Part shown: one piece after another, positions 8,697 through 16,588 of the stretch
How positions within the stretch are numbered: position 1 is the stretch's first letter
Layout of the letters: each line of letters opens with the position of its first letter
Program-made: the position numbers and the translations under genes
Assembly: GCF_005502885.1 (NCBI RefSeq)
Contig: NZ_SCMR01000007.1
Coordinates: 62,001 to 126,000, forward strand
DNA from: Microbacterium sp. 2FI
Lineage (GTDB): Bacteria; Actinomycetota; Actinomycetes; Actinomycetales; Microbacteriaceae
Length of the DNA: 64,000 bases
Direction: 5' to 3'
Notes under the pieces: generated by a model
The model's database searches: none
What the model was told of the DNA's origin: nothing
The model's input: only the letters and a program-made list of their open reading frames with translations

Positions 8697-9569
8697 GTGA
8701 CCGAAACCTCGCGTGCTCACGTCGTCGTGTGCGGCCCCGCATCCTGGAATCACCTGATCGTGCTCGACCGACTCCCCGAGCCCGTGCCGCACATGCAGTT
8801 CGCGCTGGGCGACCTCGCCACGCTCGGTGGTACGTCCGCCGGAAAGGCGCTGCATCTCACCGCGCTCGGCGTCGACACGACCCTGCACGCCCTGATCGGC
8901 TCGGACGACGAGGGGCGCCGCGTCGATGCCGCGCTGGCGGCGGCCGGGGTGCGCGTCGAGAAGCTCGCGTCTGAGCGCACGGAGCGTCACGTCAACCTCA
9001 TGACCGCGGCGGGGGAGAGGATCAGCCTCTACCTCGCGACGCCGTCGGCGCCGTCTGCCGAGCAGGTCACGGTTGTCGAGGATGCGATCGCGCGAGCGGC
9101 GGTCGCCATCGTCGACCTGTCGGAGATCGGCGCGGCGATCATCGAGCGGCGCGGCGGGATGCAGCCAGGAGCGCCGCCGATCTGGACCGATCTGCACGAC
9201 TACGACGGCAGCGCGGCGTTCCATGACCCGTTCGTCCGCGCGGCCGAGGTCGTCTTCATGAACGACGACGGGACGGACGATCCGTGGGCGCTGATGAGCG
9301 GGTGCCTCGATCGGGGTCCGCGGCTCGCGGTGTGCACGCTGGGGGAGCGCGGCGCGATCGCGCTCGACGCCTCGGGCCGGCGATGGTCGGTGGATGCCGA
9401 GCAGGTCGCGGTCGTCGACGCGAACGGCGCGGGCGACGCGTTCTTCGCCGGCTTCCTCGCGGCTTCGCTGCGGGGTCAAGGCGTCGACGAGTGTCTCGCC
9501 GCCGCCGCCCGGCAGGCGGCTGTCGCGCTGTCGTCGGAGCACCTGCACCCCGCCGTCGCGGCGGCATAG
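8697..9569 (+). CDS. PfkB-family carbohydrate kinase
   Basis: 290 residues from GTG 8697; an in-frame TTG at 8685 is the alternative. The PfkB signature 2 'DANGAGDAFFAGFLAA' is near residue 240, with the catalytic Asp in GAGD. The N-terminal part has the 'LGGTSAGKALHLTALG' substrate lid region typical of ribokinase/fructokinase relatives. It phosphorylates a sugar or nucleoside; the exact substrate is unclear. A second PfkB kinase and a KDPG aldolase follow, so the three may form a sugar-acid catabolic unit, but similarity to the second kinase is low. Confidence 0.85.
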   Translation: MTETSRAHVVVCGPASWNHLIVLDRLPEPVPHMQFALGDLATLGGTSAGKALHLTALGVDTTLHALIGSDDEGRRVDAALAAAGVRVEKLASERTERHVNLMTAAGERISLYLATPSAPSAEQVTVVEDAIARAAVAIVDLSEIGAAIIERRGGMQPGAPPIWTDLHDYDGSAAFHDPFVRAAEVVFMNDDGTDDPWALMSGCLDRGPRLAVCTLGERGAIALDASGRRWSVDAEQVAVVDANGAGDAFFAGFLAASLRGQGVDECLAAAARQAAVALSSEHLHPAVAAA

Positions 9570-9579
9570 TCTTTGTGTG

Positions 9580-10482
9580 ATGACCTACGACCGCCGGTAC
9601 CCCGCGGGCGCCGCCCCCCGCACACTGCTGGCCATCGGCGAGACGATGGCGATGGTCGCTCCGGTGACCGCCGAGCCGCTGGCGACGGCCGAGACGTTCC
9701 TCGTCGACGCGGGCGGCGCCGAGTCGAACGTCGCGGGGCATGTCGCGGCGCTCGGCCACCGAGGATTGTGGTTCAGCCGGCTCGGCGCCGATGCGCTGGG
9801 TCGACGCGTCGCGTCGCAGCTCGCAGGGCGCGGCATCGATGTGTCGCGGGTCGTGTTCGACGACGCGCATCCCACCGGGCTGTACGTGAAGGACCCCGGC
9901 ACGGGTGTCATCTACTACCGGCGCGGGTCTGCGGCATCGCACCTGTCGGAGTCCGACGCCGAGGCGGTCGATCTCGGAGATGTCGCTGTGCTGCACGTTT
10001 CGGGCATCACGGCCGCGATCTCGGCATCCGCTTCGCTGTTCCTCGCCCGTGTGATCGCGCGGGCGAAAGCGCACGGGGTGTCCGTGTCGTTCGACGTGAA
10101 CCACCGCGAGCCCTTGTGGGCGACAGACGAGGCAGCACCCGTGCTGCTGGACCTTGCTCGACAGGCCGATATCGTCTTCACCGGCCGGGACGAGGCTGAA
10201 GGCCTGTGGGCGACGTCGACGACGGCTGAGATCCGCGCGCTGCTGCCCGATGTTCCCGAACTCGTCGTCAAGGATGGCTCGGTCGGCGCCACGGTCTTCA
10301 CCGGTGGCGACGAGGTGTTCGAGCCCGCGCTCGTCGTCGAGGTCGTGGAAGCGGTCGGGGCCGGCGACGCGTTCGCCGGCGGGTACCTCGCCGGCTTGCT
10401 CTCGGGCGCACCGGTCTCGGAGCGGCTGCGGGCGGGGCACGTCCGCGCCGCGAAAGCCCTGCAGACGACCAGAGACTCATGA
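9580..10482 (+). CDS. kdgK: PfkB-family sugar kinase, probably 2-keto-3-deoxygluconate kinase
   Basis: 300 residues from ATG 9580, with TAGTCT 7 bases upstream. 'IGETMAMVAP' at the N-terminus and 'DAGGAESNVAGHVAALG' match KdgK-type kinases, and 'EAVGAGDAFAGGYLAG' is the ATP/catalytic signature. KDG kinase makes 2-keto-3-deoxy-6-phosphogluconate, the substrate of the aldolase encoded 52 bases downstream, which supports the assignment. Together they form the lower half of an Entner-Doudoroff branch that can drain hexuronate or aldonate dehydratase products. Substrate specificity is inferred from this pairing. Confidence 0.82.
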   Translation: MTYDRRYPAGAAPRTLLAIGETMAMVAPVTAEPLATAETFLVDAGGAESNVAGHVAALGHRGLWFSRLGADALGRRVASQLAGRGIDVSRVVFDDAHPTGLYVKDPGTGVIYYRRGSAASHLSESDAEAVDLGDVAVLHVSGITAAISASASLFLARVIARAKAHGVSVSFDVNHREPLWATDEAAPVLLDLARQADIVFTGRDEAEGLWATSTTAEIRALLPDVPELVVKDGSVGATVFTGGDEVFEPALVVEVVEAVGAGDAFAGGYLAGLLSGAPVSERLRAGHVRAAKALQTTRDS

Positions 10483-10534
10483 TCACGCGCTCGCGACGAC
10501 GACCATCGCCGAGGCTAGGGGAAGGGACGAATCG

Positions 10535-11170
10535 ATGCCGGAGGCACACGAGATGACGGATGCCGAGTGGTTCGATGCCGCGTTCGCCGGGGCGCCGCTC
10601 ATGGCGATCCTCCGTGGCATGGGTGTCGAACGGACGATCCGCCTCGCCGAGACGGCCTGGGACCTCGGCATCGATTCGGTGGAGGTGCCGCTGCAGACCG
10701 CACAGGACGAGGATGCCCTCCGCGCCCTGGTCGCACGGGCGCAGGCGCGCGGCAAGAGCGTCGGCGCCGGCACGATCATCACTCCTGCGCAGGTTGCGGT
10801 GGCGGCCGGCGCGGGAGCGGCCTACCTCGTCTCGCCGGGGATCGATCCCGAGGTCGTGCGTGCTGCGCAGGATGCCGGCATCCCGATCCTTCCGGGCGTC
10901 GCGACGCCCAGCGAGGTTCAGCTGGCGGTCTCGCTCGGGCTCACGTGGCTGAAGGCGTTCCCCGCGACATGGCTGGGAGCGGGATGGTTCCGGCACATCC
11001 GCGGTCCGTTCCCGCAGGTGCGCTTCGTCGCGACCGGTGGCCTGGATGCCGCGAACGTCGAGGAGTTCCTCGACGCGGGGGTTCGCGTCGCCGCCGTCGG
11101 ATCGGCGCTCGAAGACGCAGCGCAGCTCGAGCGTCTCGCCGCGGTGCTCCGCGCCCGCGCGTCTCGATGA
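10535..11170 (+). CDS. eda: KDPG/KHG aldolase
   Basis: 211 residues. Class I aldolase of the Eda family: the catalytic Glu in 'SVEVPLQT', the 'GAGTIITPAQ' loop, 'SPGIDPEVV', 'PGVATPSEV', and the Schiff-base Lys in 'WLKAFPA'. It cleaves 2-keto-3-deoxy-6-phosphogluconate to pyruvate and glyceraldehyde-3-phosphate. The start at ATG 10535 follows a purine-rich GGGGAAGGGA. It lies directly after the KDG kinase gene. The phenylalanine usual after the catalytic Lys (KFFPA) is Ala here, a minor variation. Confidence 0.92.
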   Translation: MPEAHEMTDAEWFDAAFAGAPLMAILRGMGVERTIRLAETAWDLGIDSVEVPLQTAQDEDALRALVARAQARGKSVGAGTIITPAQVAVAAGAGAAYLVSPGIDPEVVRAAQDAGIPILPGVATPSEVQLAVSLGLTWLKAFPATWLGAGWFRHIRGPFPQVRFVATGGLDAANVEEFLDAGVRVAAVGSALEDAAQLERLAAVLRARASR

Positions 11171-11180
11171 GTGCGCCCTG

Positions 11181-11208
11181 AGGGCATTGGAGGGGATGAC
11201 GGGAATCG
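11181..11208 (+). repeat. Duplicated 3' end of the tRNA-Gly locus (copy A)
   Basis: These 28 bases are identical to 11338-11365, which spans the last 17 bases of the tRNA-Gly gene (acceptor arm, T stem and part of the T loop) plus 11 bases of 3' flank. The copies are direct and 157 bases apart. Duplicated tRNA 3' ends mark integrase att sites or old tRNA duplications. No integrase lies nearby, and the 129 bases between hold no gene. Confidence 0.75.
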
Positions 11209-11304
11209 GCCACTCCGCCCCTCCACGCGCCGCTTCGCGTCGCGCGGAGCCTCCGGCGGAGCGGGACCGCCCGCGAGCGGATCGGTTCCTACTGCATCCA
11301 CGCG

Positions 11305-11345
11305 AATGCCCTGCCGCACCGACTTCGTCGGCACGTCAGGGCATT
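11305..11345 (-). terminator. Hairpin just downstream of tRNA-Gly
   Basis: AATGCCCTG (11305-11313) pairs with CAGGGCATT (11337-11345), and an inner CCGAC/GTCGG hairpin (11319-11331) lies within. It begins 3 bases beyond the tRNA 3' end in the tRNA's direction of transcription, so it is placed like a terminator or processing hairpin, though without a clear U-run. Confidence 0.5.
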
Positions 11346-11348
11346 GGA

Positions 11349-11418
11349 GGGGATGACGGGAATCGAACCCGCGCTATCAGCTTGGGAAGCTGAAGTTCTG
11401 CCATTGAACTACATCCCC
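11349..11418 (-). tRNA. tRNA-Gly (anticodon CCC)
   Basis: The 70-base minus-strand gene folds as a complete cloverleaf. Acceptor GGGGATG pairs with CATCCCC, the D stem is GTTC/GAAC, the anticodon stem is TCAGC/GCTGA around the loop TTCCCAA (anticodon CCC), and the T arm is GCGGG-TTCGATT-CCCGT. CCA is not encoded. It reads GGG glycine codons, common in this GC-rich genome. Its 3' end is duplicated at 11181-11208. Confidence 0.97.
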
Positions 11419-11473
11419 GAGGCCGGGTGACCGGCCTCGGCAAGAATAACAGAGCCGGTGCCGACACCCGTGT

Positions 11474-12694
11474 TCACAGCGACGCCTCGATGATCCGCGC
11501 CGACGCGGCGGCGCCGTCGGCGCCCGCGTATGCCGCGCGCACCTCGTCGGCCGCCGAGCGGATCACAGGGTCCGACAGCACGCGCTGGACCGCAGCCAGG
11601 AACTCCGGGGACCCGGCCCGCTTCGGCGAGATCGCGATGGCGTTGCCGCGCGCTTGGCACATGCGCACGTGCCAGGTCTGCTCAGGCTGAAGTCCCATGC
11701 CGACGAACGGGATGCCGGTGGCGCACGCGGTCTGGACGGTGCCCTGTCCGCCGTGGATGACCGCGGCATCCACGAGCCCGCCGAGGCGATGCGCAGGCAG
11801 CAGGTCGGTGACGTGCACGTTGGCGGGCACCTCGTCGCCGGGCTGCAGGTAGTGGCGGATCGGTGCGACGACGTTGACGGGCAGAGTTCCGAGCGACCGT
11901 GCGACGGTCAGCGCGAGCGCGCGGTTCGCCGACGAGCCGAGGCCCAGGTAGACCAGCGGCTCCGGCGCCGCGGCGAGCTCGGTGACGATGTCGGGCAGCG
12001 GCGCGTCGATGTGGGCGAACATCGGACCGACGATGCGGAACCCGTCGGGGAGTGTGAAGCCCTCCAGCTCCCACGGCATCTCGGTGACGAGGTTCTCGTC
12101 GGCGGTGATGAGCGAGGCGACTGTGCGCAGCGGCGGAGTCCCGTTGGCGACCGCGACCTTCGACAACGCGCGCGGGGCGAGCGGCGCCCGCGTGTAGATC
12201 CAGCGGAAAGCGGCCGTCGCCACGCGATCGGCGAACCGAGCCACTCGCCCGTCGCCCCCGACGAGGAACAGGCGCCGCGCCTGCCGCACCTGGGGCCCCG
12301 TGAGCGCGAACGGCACCGGATAGAACAGGGTCACGCCTTCGGCGCGCGCCGAGATGAACGATGTGAGGTTCGACCCGGTGACCACGGCGGCCGCGCCATG
12401 CTCGCGGATGAGCCGCCGCTCGAGATCGACGCGGGCGCCCACGAGCTGCTCGGTGAGGGGGCTCTTGAACGAGCGCCCCTGGTCGAACGCGATCAACTGC
12501 TCGCGCTCCTCGGTGGTGAACGCCGGCGTGCCCGCGATGTATTCGAAGCCGGCATCCCGGATCAGGTCGACGTAGTCGTCCTCGTAACCGAGGAAGAGAG
12601 CGCGGTGCGCCGGATCCAGTGCGCGCGCGACTTGGATCATGCGGGTCGTCTCGGCGAGGTTGAAGGTCACCGGGCAGAAGAGGATCGTCGCCAC
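11474..12694 (-). CDS. MGT/MurG-like family 1 glycosyltransferase
   Basis: 406 residues with two Rossmann-like halves. The C-terminal donor-binding region carries 'PLVYLGLGSSANRAL' and 'AAVIHGGQGTVQTACATGIPFVGMGLQPEQ', the NDP-sugar motif of GT1/GT28 enzymes (HGGxGT). Such proteins glycosylate lipids, carotenoids or natural products. No biosynthetic partners are adjacent. GTG start, with TACGCT (12701-12706) exactly 6 bases before it, suggests a leaderless mRNA. It is divergent from dcd with a 62-base gap. The acceptor is unknown. Confidence 0.85.
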   Translation of the reverse strand: MATILFCPVTFNLAETTRMIQVARALDPAHRALFLGYEDDYVDLIRDAGFEYIAGTPAFTTEEREQLIAFDQGRSFKSPLTEQLVGARVDLERRLIREHGAAAVVTGSNLTSFISARAEGVTLFYPVPFALTGPQVRQARRLFLVGGDGRVARFADRVATAAFRWIYTRAPLAPRALSKVAVANGTPPLRTVASLITADENLVTEMPWELEGFTLPDGFRIVGPMFAHIDAPLPDIVTELAAAPEPLVYLGLGSSANRALALTVARSLGTLPVNVVAPIRHYLQPGDEVPANVHVTDLLPAHRLGGLVDAAVIHGGQGTVQTACATGIPFVGMGLQPEQTWHVRMCQARGNAIAISPKRAGSPEFLAAVQRVLSDPVIRSAADEVRAAYAGADGAAASARIIEASL

Positions 12695-12756
12695 GCGTCG
12701 AGCGTACGGCCCGTCACACCCGCGGGCGCAGGATGCCGCGCCGCTAGGCTGAGCGC

Positions 12757-13362
12757 GTGCTTCTCAGTGACCGCGACATCCGATTCGAGATCGACGCCGG
12801 CCGCATCGGCCTCGAGCCGTGGGATGCCGCGATGGTGCAGCCTTCGAGCGTGGATGTGCGGCTCGACCGGTACTTCCGGCTGTTCGACAACCACAAGTAC
12901 CCCTTCATCGATCCTGCGGAGGACCAGCCCGAGCTCACCCACCTGATCGAGACGGCTCCCGACGAGCCGTTCATCCTGCATCCGGGGGAGTTCGTGCTGG
13001 GGTCGACGTTCGAGTTGATCACACTGCCCGACGACGTCGCCGCGCGACTCGAGGGCAAGTCGTCGCTGGGCCGGCTGGGCCTTCTCACCCACTCGACGGC
13101 GGGCTTCATCGACCCGGGCTTCTCGGGCCACGTGACCCTCGAGCTCTCCAACGTCGCGACGCTGCCGATCAAGCTGTGGCCGGGCATGAAGATCGGCCAG
13201 CTGTGCTTCTTCCGCCTGTCGTCGCCGACCGAGAGCCCCTACGGATCCGGGCCGTACGGCAACCGGTACCAGGGTCAGCGCGGCCCGACCGCGTCGCGGT
13301 CGTTCCAGAACTTCCACCGCACGGACGTCGGCTCGAGCGATGCGGGGTCGCTCGGCGGCTGA
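12757..13362 (+). CDS. dcd: dCTP deaminase (possibly dUMP-forming)
   Basis: 201 residues, full family length. '[12 protein letters not shown]' and '[34 protein letters not shown]' include the conserved Arg/Ser and catalytic Glu region of Dcd, and the C-terminal '[17 protein letters not shown]' closes over the nucleotide. It supplies dUTP, or dUMP in the bifunctional actinobacterial type, for thymidylate synthesis. GTG start lies 6 bases after TAGGCT (12745-12750), again the leaderless pattern. Core gene, no oddities. Confidence 0.96.
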   Translation: MLLSDRDIRFEIDAGRIGLEPWDAAMVQPSSVDVRLDRYFRLFDNHKYPFIDPAEDQPELTHLIETAPDEPFILHPGEFVLGSTFELITLPDDVAARLEGKSSLGRLGLLTHSTAGFIDPGFSGHVTLELSNVATLPIKLWPGMKIGQLCFFRLSSPTESPYGSGPYGNRYQGQRGPTASRSFQNFHRTDVGSSDAGSLGG

Positions 13363-13386
13363 GATCGGCTTCGAAGCCCCGCGCTG

Positions 13387-14136
13387 CTAGAGCTCGCTCA
13401 CGGGCTCGTCCGCGCGCGGCGGACGCCGCCGCTGCCACGCGTCGAGGATGTGCGCGCGCATGGCGCGCTCGGCGGCATCGGGGTCGCCCGCCGCGATCGC
13501 GTCGAAGACGGCCTCATGCTCGCCGAGTGTGATCTCCAGCTGGCTGCGCAGTGAGTAGCGGGCGCTGGCGAGGGCCTGCGCGAACAGCGTCTTCACGATC
13601 GAGTCGGCCAGGCGGTTGCTCGCCATCTGGCCGACGATCGCGTGGAACACGACGTCGGCCTGACCGAACGCCGTCTGATCGTTGATCGTGTCGCGCATGA
13701 GCTCGAGCGCCTCACGCAGACGTTCGATGTCTTCCGGCGACGGGCTCGTGGCGGCATCCCGGGCGATCACGGCCTCCAACGCCGCGCGCACGACGCTCAG
13801 GTCGTCGAGGGTGCCGAGGCTGGCATCGTTGGCGACGAGGGCTGCGAGCACCGTCTCGTCGACCATCTTCCACGACGCCATCGGTGCGACCTGCGTTCCG
13901 CGACCCTGCGCGACGGTCACGAGCCCCTTCTCCTCGAGGCGCTTGACCGATTCGCGGATGACGGTGCGGCTGACGGCGAACTGCTCGCAGAGCACGGATT
14001 CCGGCGGCAGCGTCGTCCCCGACGGCAGTGCGCCGCGCACGATCGCGTCGACGAGCTCGGTGACGACGGTCACCCCGAGACGGGGCGCCTTCTCGCGCGA
14101 GGAGATGGTCGGCACGAAGGGCCGATCGGGGATCAT
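13387..14136 (-). CDS. GntR/FadR-family (FCD) transcriptional regulator
   Basis: 249 residues: an N-terminal winged helix (about 22-88; 'LPPESVLCEQFAVSRTVIRESVKRLEEKGLVTVAQGRGTQV') and a C-terminal all-helical FCD ligand domain with metal-binding-type histidines ('FHAIV', 'GEHEAVFDAI', 'RAHI'). It is divergent from the sugar ABC transporter operon and most likely represses it in response to a sugar acid. The shared region holds a near-perfect palindrome over the operon's promoter (14191-14214). Its own ATG follows TAGGCT (14143-14148) by 6 bases, so it is likely leaderless. Confidence 0.9.
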   Translation of the reverse strand: MIPDRPFVPTISSREKAPRLGVTVVTELVDAIVRGALPSGTTLPPESVLCEQFAVSRTVIRESVKRLEEKGLVTVAQGRGTQVAPMASWKMVDETVLAALVANDASLGTLDDLSVVRAALEAVIARDAATSPSPEDIERLREALELMRDTINDQTAFGQADVVFHAIVGQMASNRLADSIVKTLFAQALASARYSLRSQLEITLGEHEAVFDAIAAGDPDAAERAMRAHILDAWQRRRPPRADEPVSEL

Positions 14137-14174
14137 GGCGACAGCCTATCCATCGGATTCTCCTTCGAACCGCT

Positions 14175-14189
14175 TGCTCAATCGATTGC
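14175..14189. promoter_or_regulatory. LacI-type operator TGCTCAATCGATTGC
   Basis: Core CAATCGATTG (14179-14188) is a CG-centred palindrome typical of LacI-family sites and overlaps the -35 hexamer of the ABC operon promoter. The same 15 bases recur at 36064-36078, upstream of another sugar-acid operon. The LacI regulator encoded at 31872-32897 is the candidate ligand. Confidence 0.6.
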
Positions 14190-14214
14190 TATTACATCAT
14201 ACGTGTGATGTAAT
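14186..14214 (+). promoter_or_regulatory. Promoter of the pentonate/sugar ABC operon with GntR palindrome
   Basis: TTGCTA (14186-14191) and TGTAAT (14209-14214) are spaced by 17 bases, a good sigma-70-type pair. The inverted repeat ATTACATCA-N6-TGATGTAAT (14191-14214), whose inner bases centre on ACGT, covers the spacer and the -10. It is the natural operator of the divergent GntR regulator; the LacI-type site covers the -35. Confidence 0.65.
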
Positions 14215-14264
14215 CATTCCGCCCGACATCTGTCGTCAGTGACGCCGACCAGTAAGGATGCGAT

Positions 14265-15641
14265 ATGTCACAGCAACCGTCCCCTCTTCGCCCCACCGCC
14301 CGGGTGCTCTCGGTGGCGGCCATCGCCGCAACCGGGCTCCTCGTGTTCACCGCATGCGCGGGCGACGCCTCCGGTGAGGGCGGTGACACCAGCGAGTACG
14401 GCTTCGAGACCGCCGAGCAGGTCGCCGACAGCCCGATCACCGTGTGGGTCGACGCCGCCCGCGAGCCCGCCGTGACCGCCTTCCAGGAGGCGCACCCCGA
14501 TGTGCCGATCGAGTTCGAGACCTACGACGGCAACGCCGGCGGAAGCGGCTCGTTCCAGAGCAAGATCACCCTCATGGACCAGGCCGGCGACGGCTGGCCC
14601 GACGTCGTCTTCTCGACGCAGCAGAACGACGCGATCTGGGCGTCCAAGGAGACCCCGAACGGCGAGGCCGGCTTCGCCGCTCCGCTGAACAAGGGCTTCC
14701 TCGACGACGGATTCCTCGACGGCTTCGCCGCGGGCTCCAACGACATCGCTACGATCGACGGCACGCTCTACGGCCTGCGAAACGACCTCGCCCAGACGGT
14801 GTTCTACTACAACCAGGGACTCCTCGACGAGTTCGGCTACGAGATCCCGACCACGTGGGAGGAGTACGGCGAACTCGGCGATAAGCTCGCGGCCGAGCAC
14901 CCGGGCTACATCCTGGGCAGCATGGGCGACTCGTTCATGACCTACGTCTACTACGGAGGTTCCGAGTCGCCGGTGTTCCAGTCGCCGTCAGCCGGGGTGT
15001 TCCACTCCGACACCGAGGACGACAACTCGGTCGCGATCTCGGAGATCATCGACGGGATGCTGGCCAACGGCACCCTGGTTCAGGACAGCTTCTTCAGCGC
15101 CGAGTTCACCGCGAACTACGCCGACAAGCTCGTCGGCGTGCCGGGCCCCGTCTGGTACACCGGCGCGATCTTCCAGGGCGGACTCGCTGTGCCCGCCGGT
15201 GAGATCGGCGTGAGCGCCCCGCTCAAGTGGGACGGCGGAGAAGTCGCGGCCGGCAACGTCGGCGGCGGTGTCTGGTACGCGTCGCGCCACTCCGAGAACC
15301 TCGATGCGGTCGAGACCTTCCTCGAGTTCGTCACGAGCTCCGAGGAGTTCCAGGTCGAGCTCTCCAGCGGCTACCCCGCCTACACGTCGGCCGCCGAAGG
15401 CTGGCTCGCCAAGCAGGCCGAGACCGGGTACTTCGTCAACGACGACTTCGAGCAGGTCATGAGCGATGCCGCAGGCTCGGTCTGGAACGGCTGGAACGTC
15501 ACGAGCTGGAGCCCCGAGACCGCGTGGGCCAAGGTCGTCATCCCGGGCATCGCCAGCGGTGAGAGCGTCGTGTCGCTGCTGCCGGCATGGCAGACCGAGC
15601 TCGAGAACGAAGCGACCGTGAACGGCTACACGGTCGAATAG
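14265..15641 (+). CDS. Sugar ABC transporter substrate-binding lipoprotein (CUT1 type)
   Basis: 458 residues. The signal peptide ends 'LLVFTAC' with lipidated Cys31; the mature part is a family-1 solute-binding protein ('ITVWVDAAREPAVTAFQEAHP', 'GWPDVVFSTQQND', 'NDLAQTVFYYNQGLLDEFGYEIPTTWEEY'). It captures an oligosaccharide, sugar or sugar acid outside the membrane. AAGGA precedes the ATG. It is the first gene of an operon with two permeases and catabolic enzymes, so the substrate is probably a pentose, pentonate or an oligomer. It is clearly paralogous to the protein encoded at 39109. Confidence 0.92.
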   Translation: MSQQPSPLRPTARVLSVAAIAATGLLVFTACAGDASGEGGDTSEYGFETAEQVADSPITVWVDAAREPAVTAFQEAHPDVPIEFETYDGNAGGSGSFQSKITLMDQAGDGWPDVVFSTQQNDAIWASKETPNGEAGFAAPLNKGFLDDGFLDGFAAGSNDIATIDGTLYGLRNDLAQTVFYYNQGLLDEFGYEIPTTWEEYGELGDKLAAEHPGYILGSMGDSFMTYVYYGGSESPVFQSPSAGVFHSDTEDDNSVAISEIIDGMLANGTLVQDSFFSAEFTANYADKLVGVPGPVWYTGAIFQGGLAVPAGEIGVSAPLKWDGGEVAAGNVGGGVWYASRHSENLDAVETFLEFVTSSEEFQVELSSGYPAYTSAAEGWLAKQAETGYFVNDDFEQVMSDAAGSVWNGWNVTSWSPETAWAKVVIPGIASGESVVSLLPAWQTELENEATVNGYTVE

Positions 15642-16588
15642 TGTCCGACACGATCACGATCGTCACGGCCTCCGGTGCCGGCCCCCGTGGCCGGCGCCGG
15701 GGCGCCGCGGCGCCCCGCCGTGCAGCCGGGCGCCACCAGGCCCGCTACGGGTACATCTTCGTCGCGGGGTACACGCTGTTCCTCCTCGCGTTCGGGATCA
15801 TCCCGACGCTGTACGCGGTCTATCTCGCGTTCACGAAGGGCGGCCAGTTCGCCGGCATCGACAACTTCGTGAAGATCTTCAACGACTACCGCTTCCTTCC
15901 GGCCGTCGGCCACGTCGCGCTGTACGTCGTCTTCTGGCTCATCAGCCTCCTCGTCCTCGTCACCCTCCTCGCCCTCGTCGTCCACGCGGTGCGCGTCCGG
16001 TGGCTGAGCTCGGCATCCCGCTTCCTCTTCTACATCCCGGGCGCCATCGCCGGGGCATCCAGTGTGCTTCTCTGGCTCTTCGTGCTCGACCCGACCGTCA
16101 GCCCCGTCTCGGGCCTGCTCCAGGCGATGGGCTTCGAGAAGCTCGTCAACGTCGTCGCTGTCGAGAACCTGCCCGTCATCTTCACCGTGATCGCGTTCTG
16201 GGCGGGTGCCGGCGGCTGGATCGTCATCATGTTCGGCGCCCTCAACAACGTGCCGGTGGAAGTCATGGAGGCGGCGCGGATCGACGGCGCCGGCGCCGTG
16301 AAGACCGCGTGGTACATCCAGCTGCCGATGCTCGCCAAGTGGATCAGCTACATGGGCATCATGTCGCTGGCCGCCGGCACCCAGCTGTTCGTCGAGCCCA
16401 AGGTGCTCGCCCAGGCGACGAAGAACGTCGTTCCCGAGGACTACTCGCTCAACCAGCTCGCGTACCTCTACGCGTTCCGACAGGGCGACTTCTCCGGGTC
16501 GGCGGCGATCTCGCTGCTGCTGCTCGTGGTCGCCCTCGGCCTGTCCACCGTGTTCATCTTCCGGGGAAGGCTGTTCGAAAGTGACTGA
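15641..16588 (+). CDS. Sugar ABC transporter permease (MalF/UgpA type)
   Basis: 315 residues from GTG 15641, which shares one base with the stop of the binding-protein gene. About six TM segments; the EAA loop 'EVMEAARIDGAGAVKTAWYIQLPML' lies near residue 207, the contact to the ATPase. The N-terminus is an Arg/Ala-rich cytoplasmic stretch. It pairs with the next gene as a CUT1 heterodimer. No ATP-binding subunit is encoded in this operon, so a shared MsiK-like ATPase elsewhere is expected. Confidence 0.92.
   Translation: MSDTITIVTASGAGPRGRRRGAAAPRRAAGRHQARYGYIFVAGYTLFLLAFGIIPTLYAVYLAFTKGGQFAGIDNFVKIFNDYRFLPAVGHVALYVVFWLISLLVLVTLLALVVHAVRVRWLSSASRFLFYIPGAIAGASSVLLWLFVLDPTVSPVSGLLQAMGFEKLVNVVAVENLPVIFTVIAFWAGAGGWIVIMFGALNNVPVEVMEAARIDGAGAVKTAWYIQLPMLAKWISYMGIMSLAAGTQLFVEPKVLAQATKNVVPEDYSLNQLAYLYAFRQGDFSGSAAISLLLLVVALGLSTVFIFRGRLFESD

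Noticed and set aside
11183..11212. A second tRNA gene
   Set aside because: Only the 3' acceptor/T-arm end is present; D arm and anticodon arm are missing, so it is a partial duplicate.
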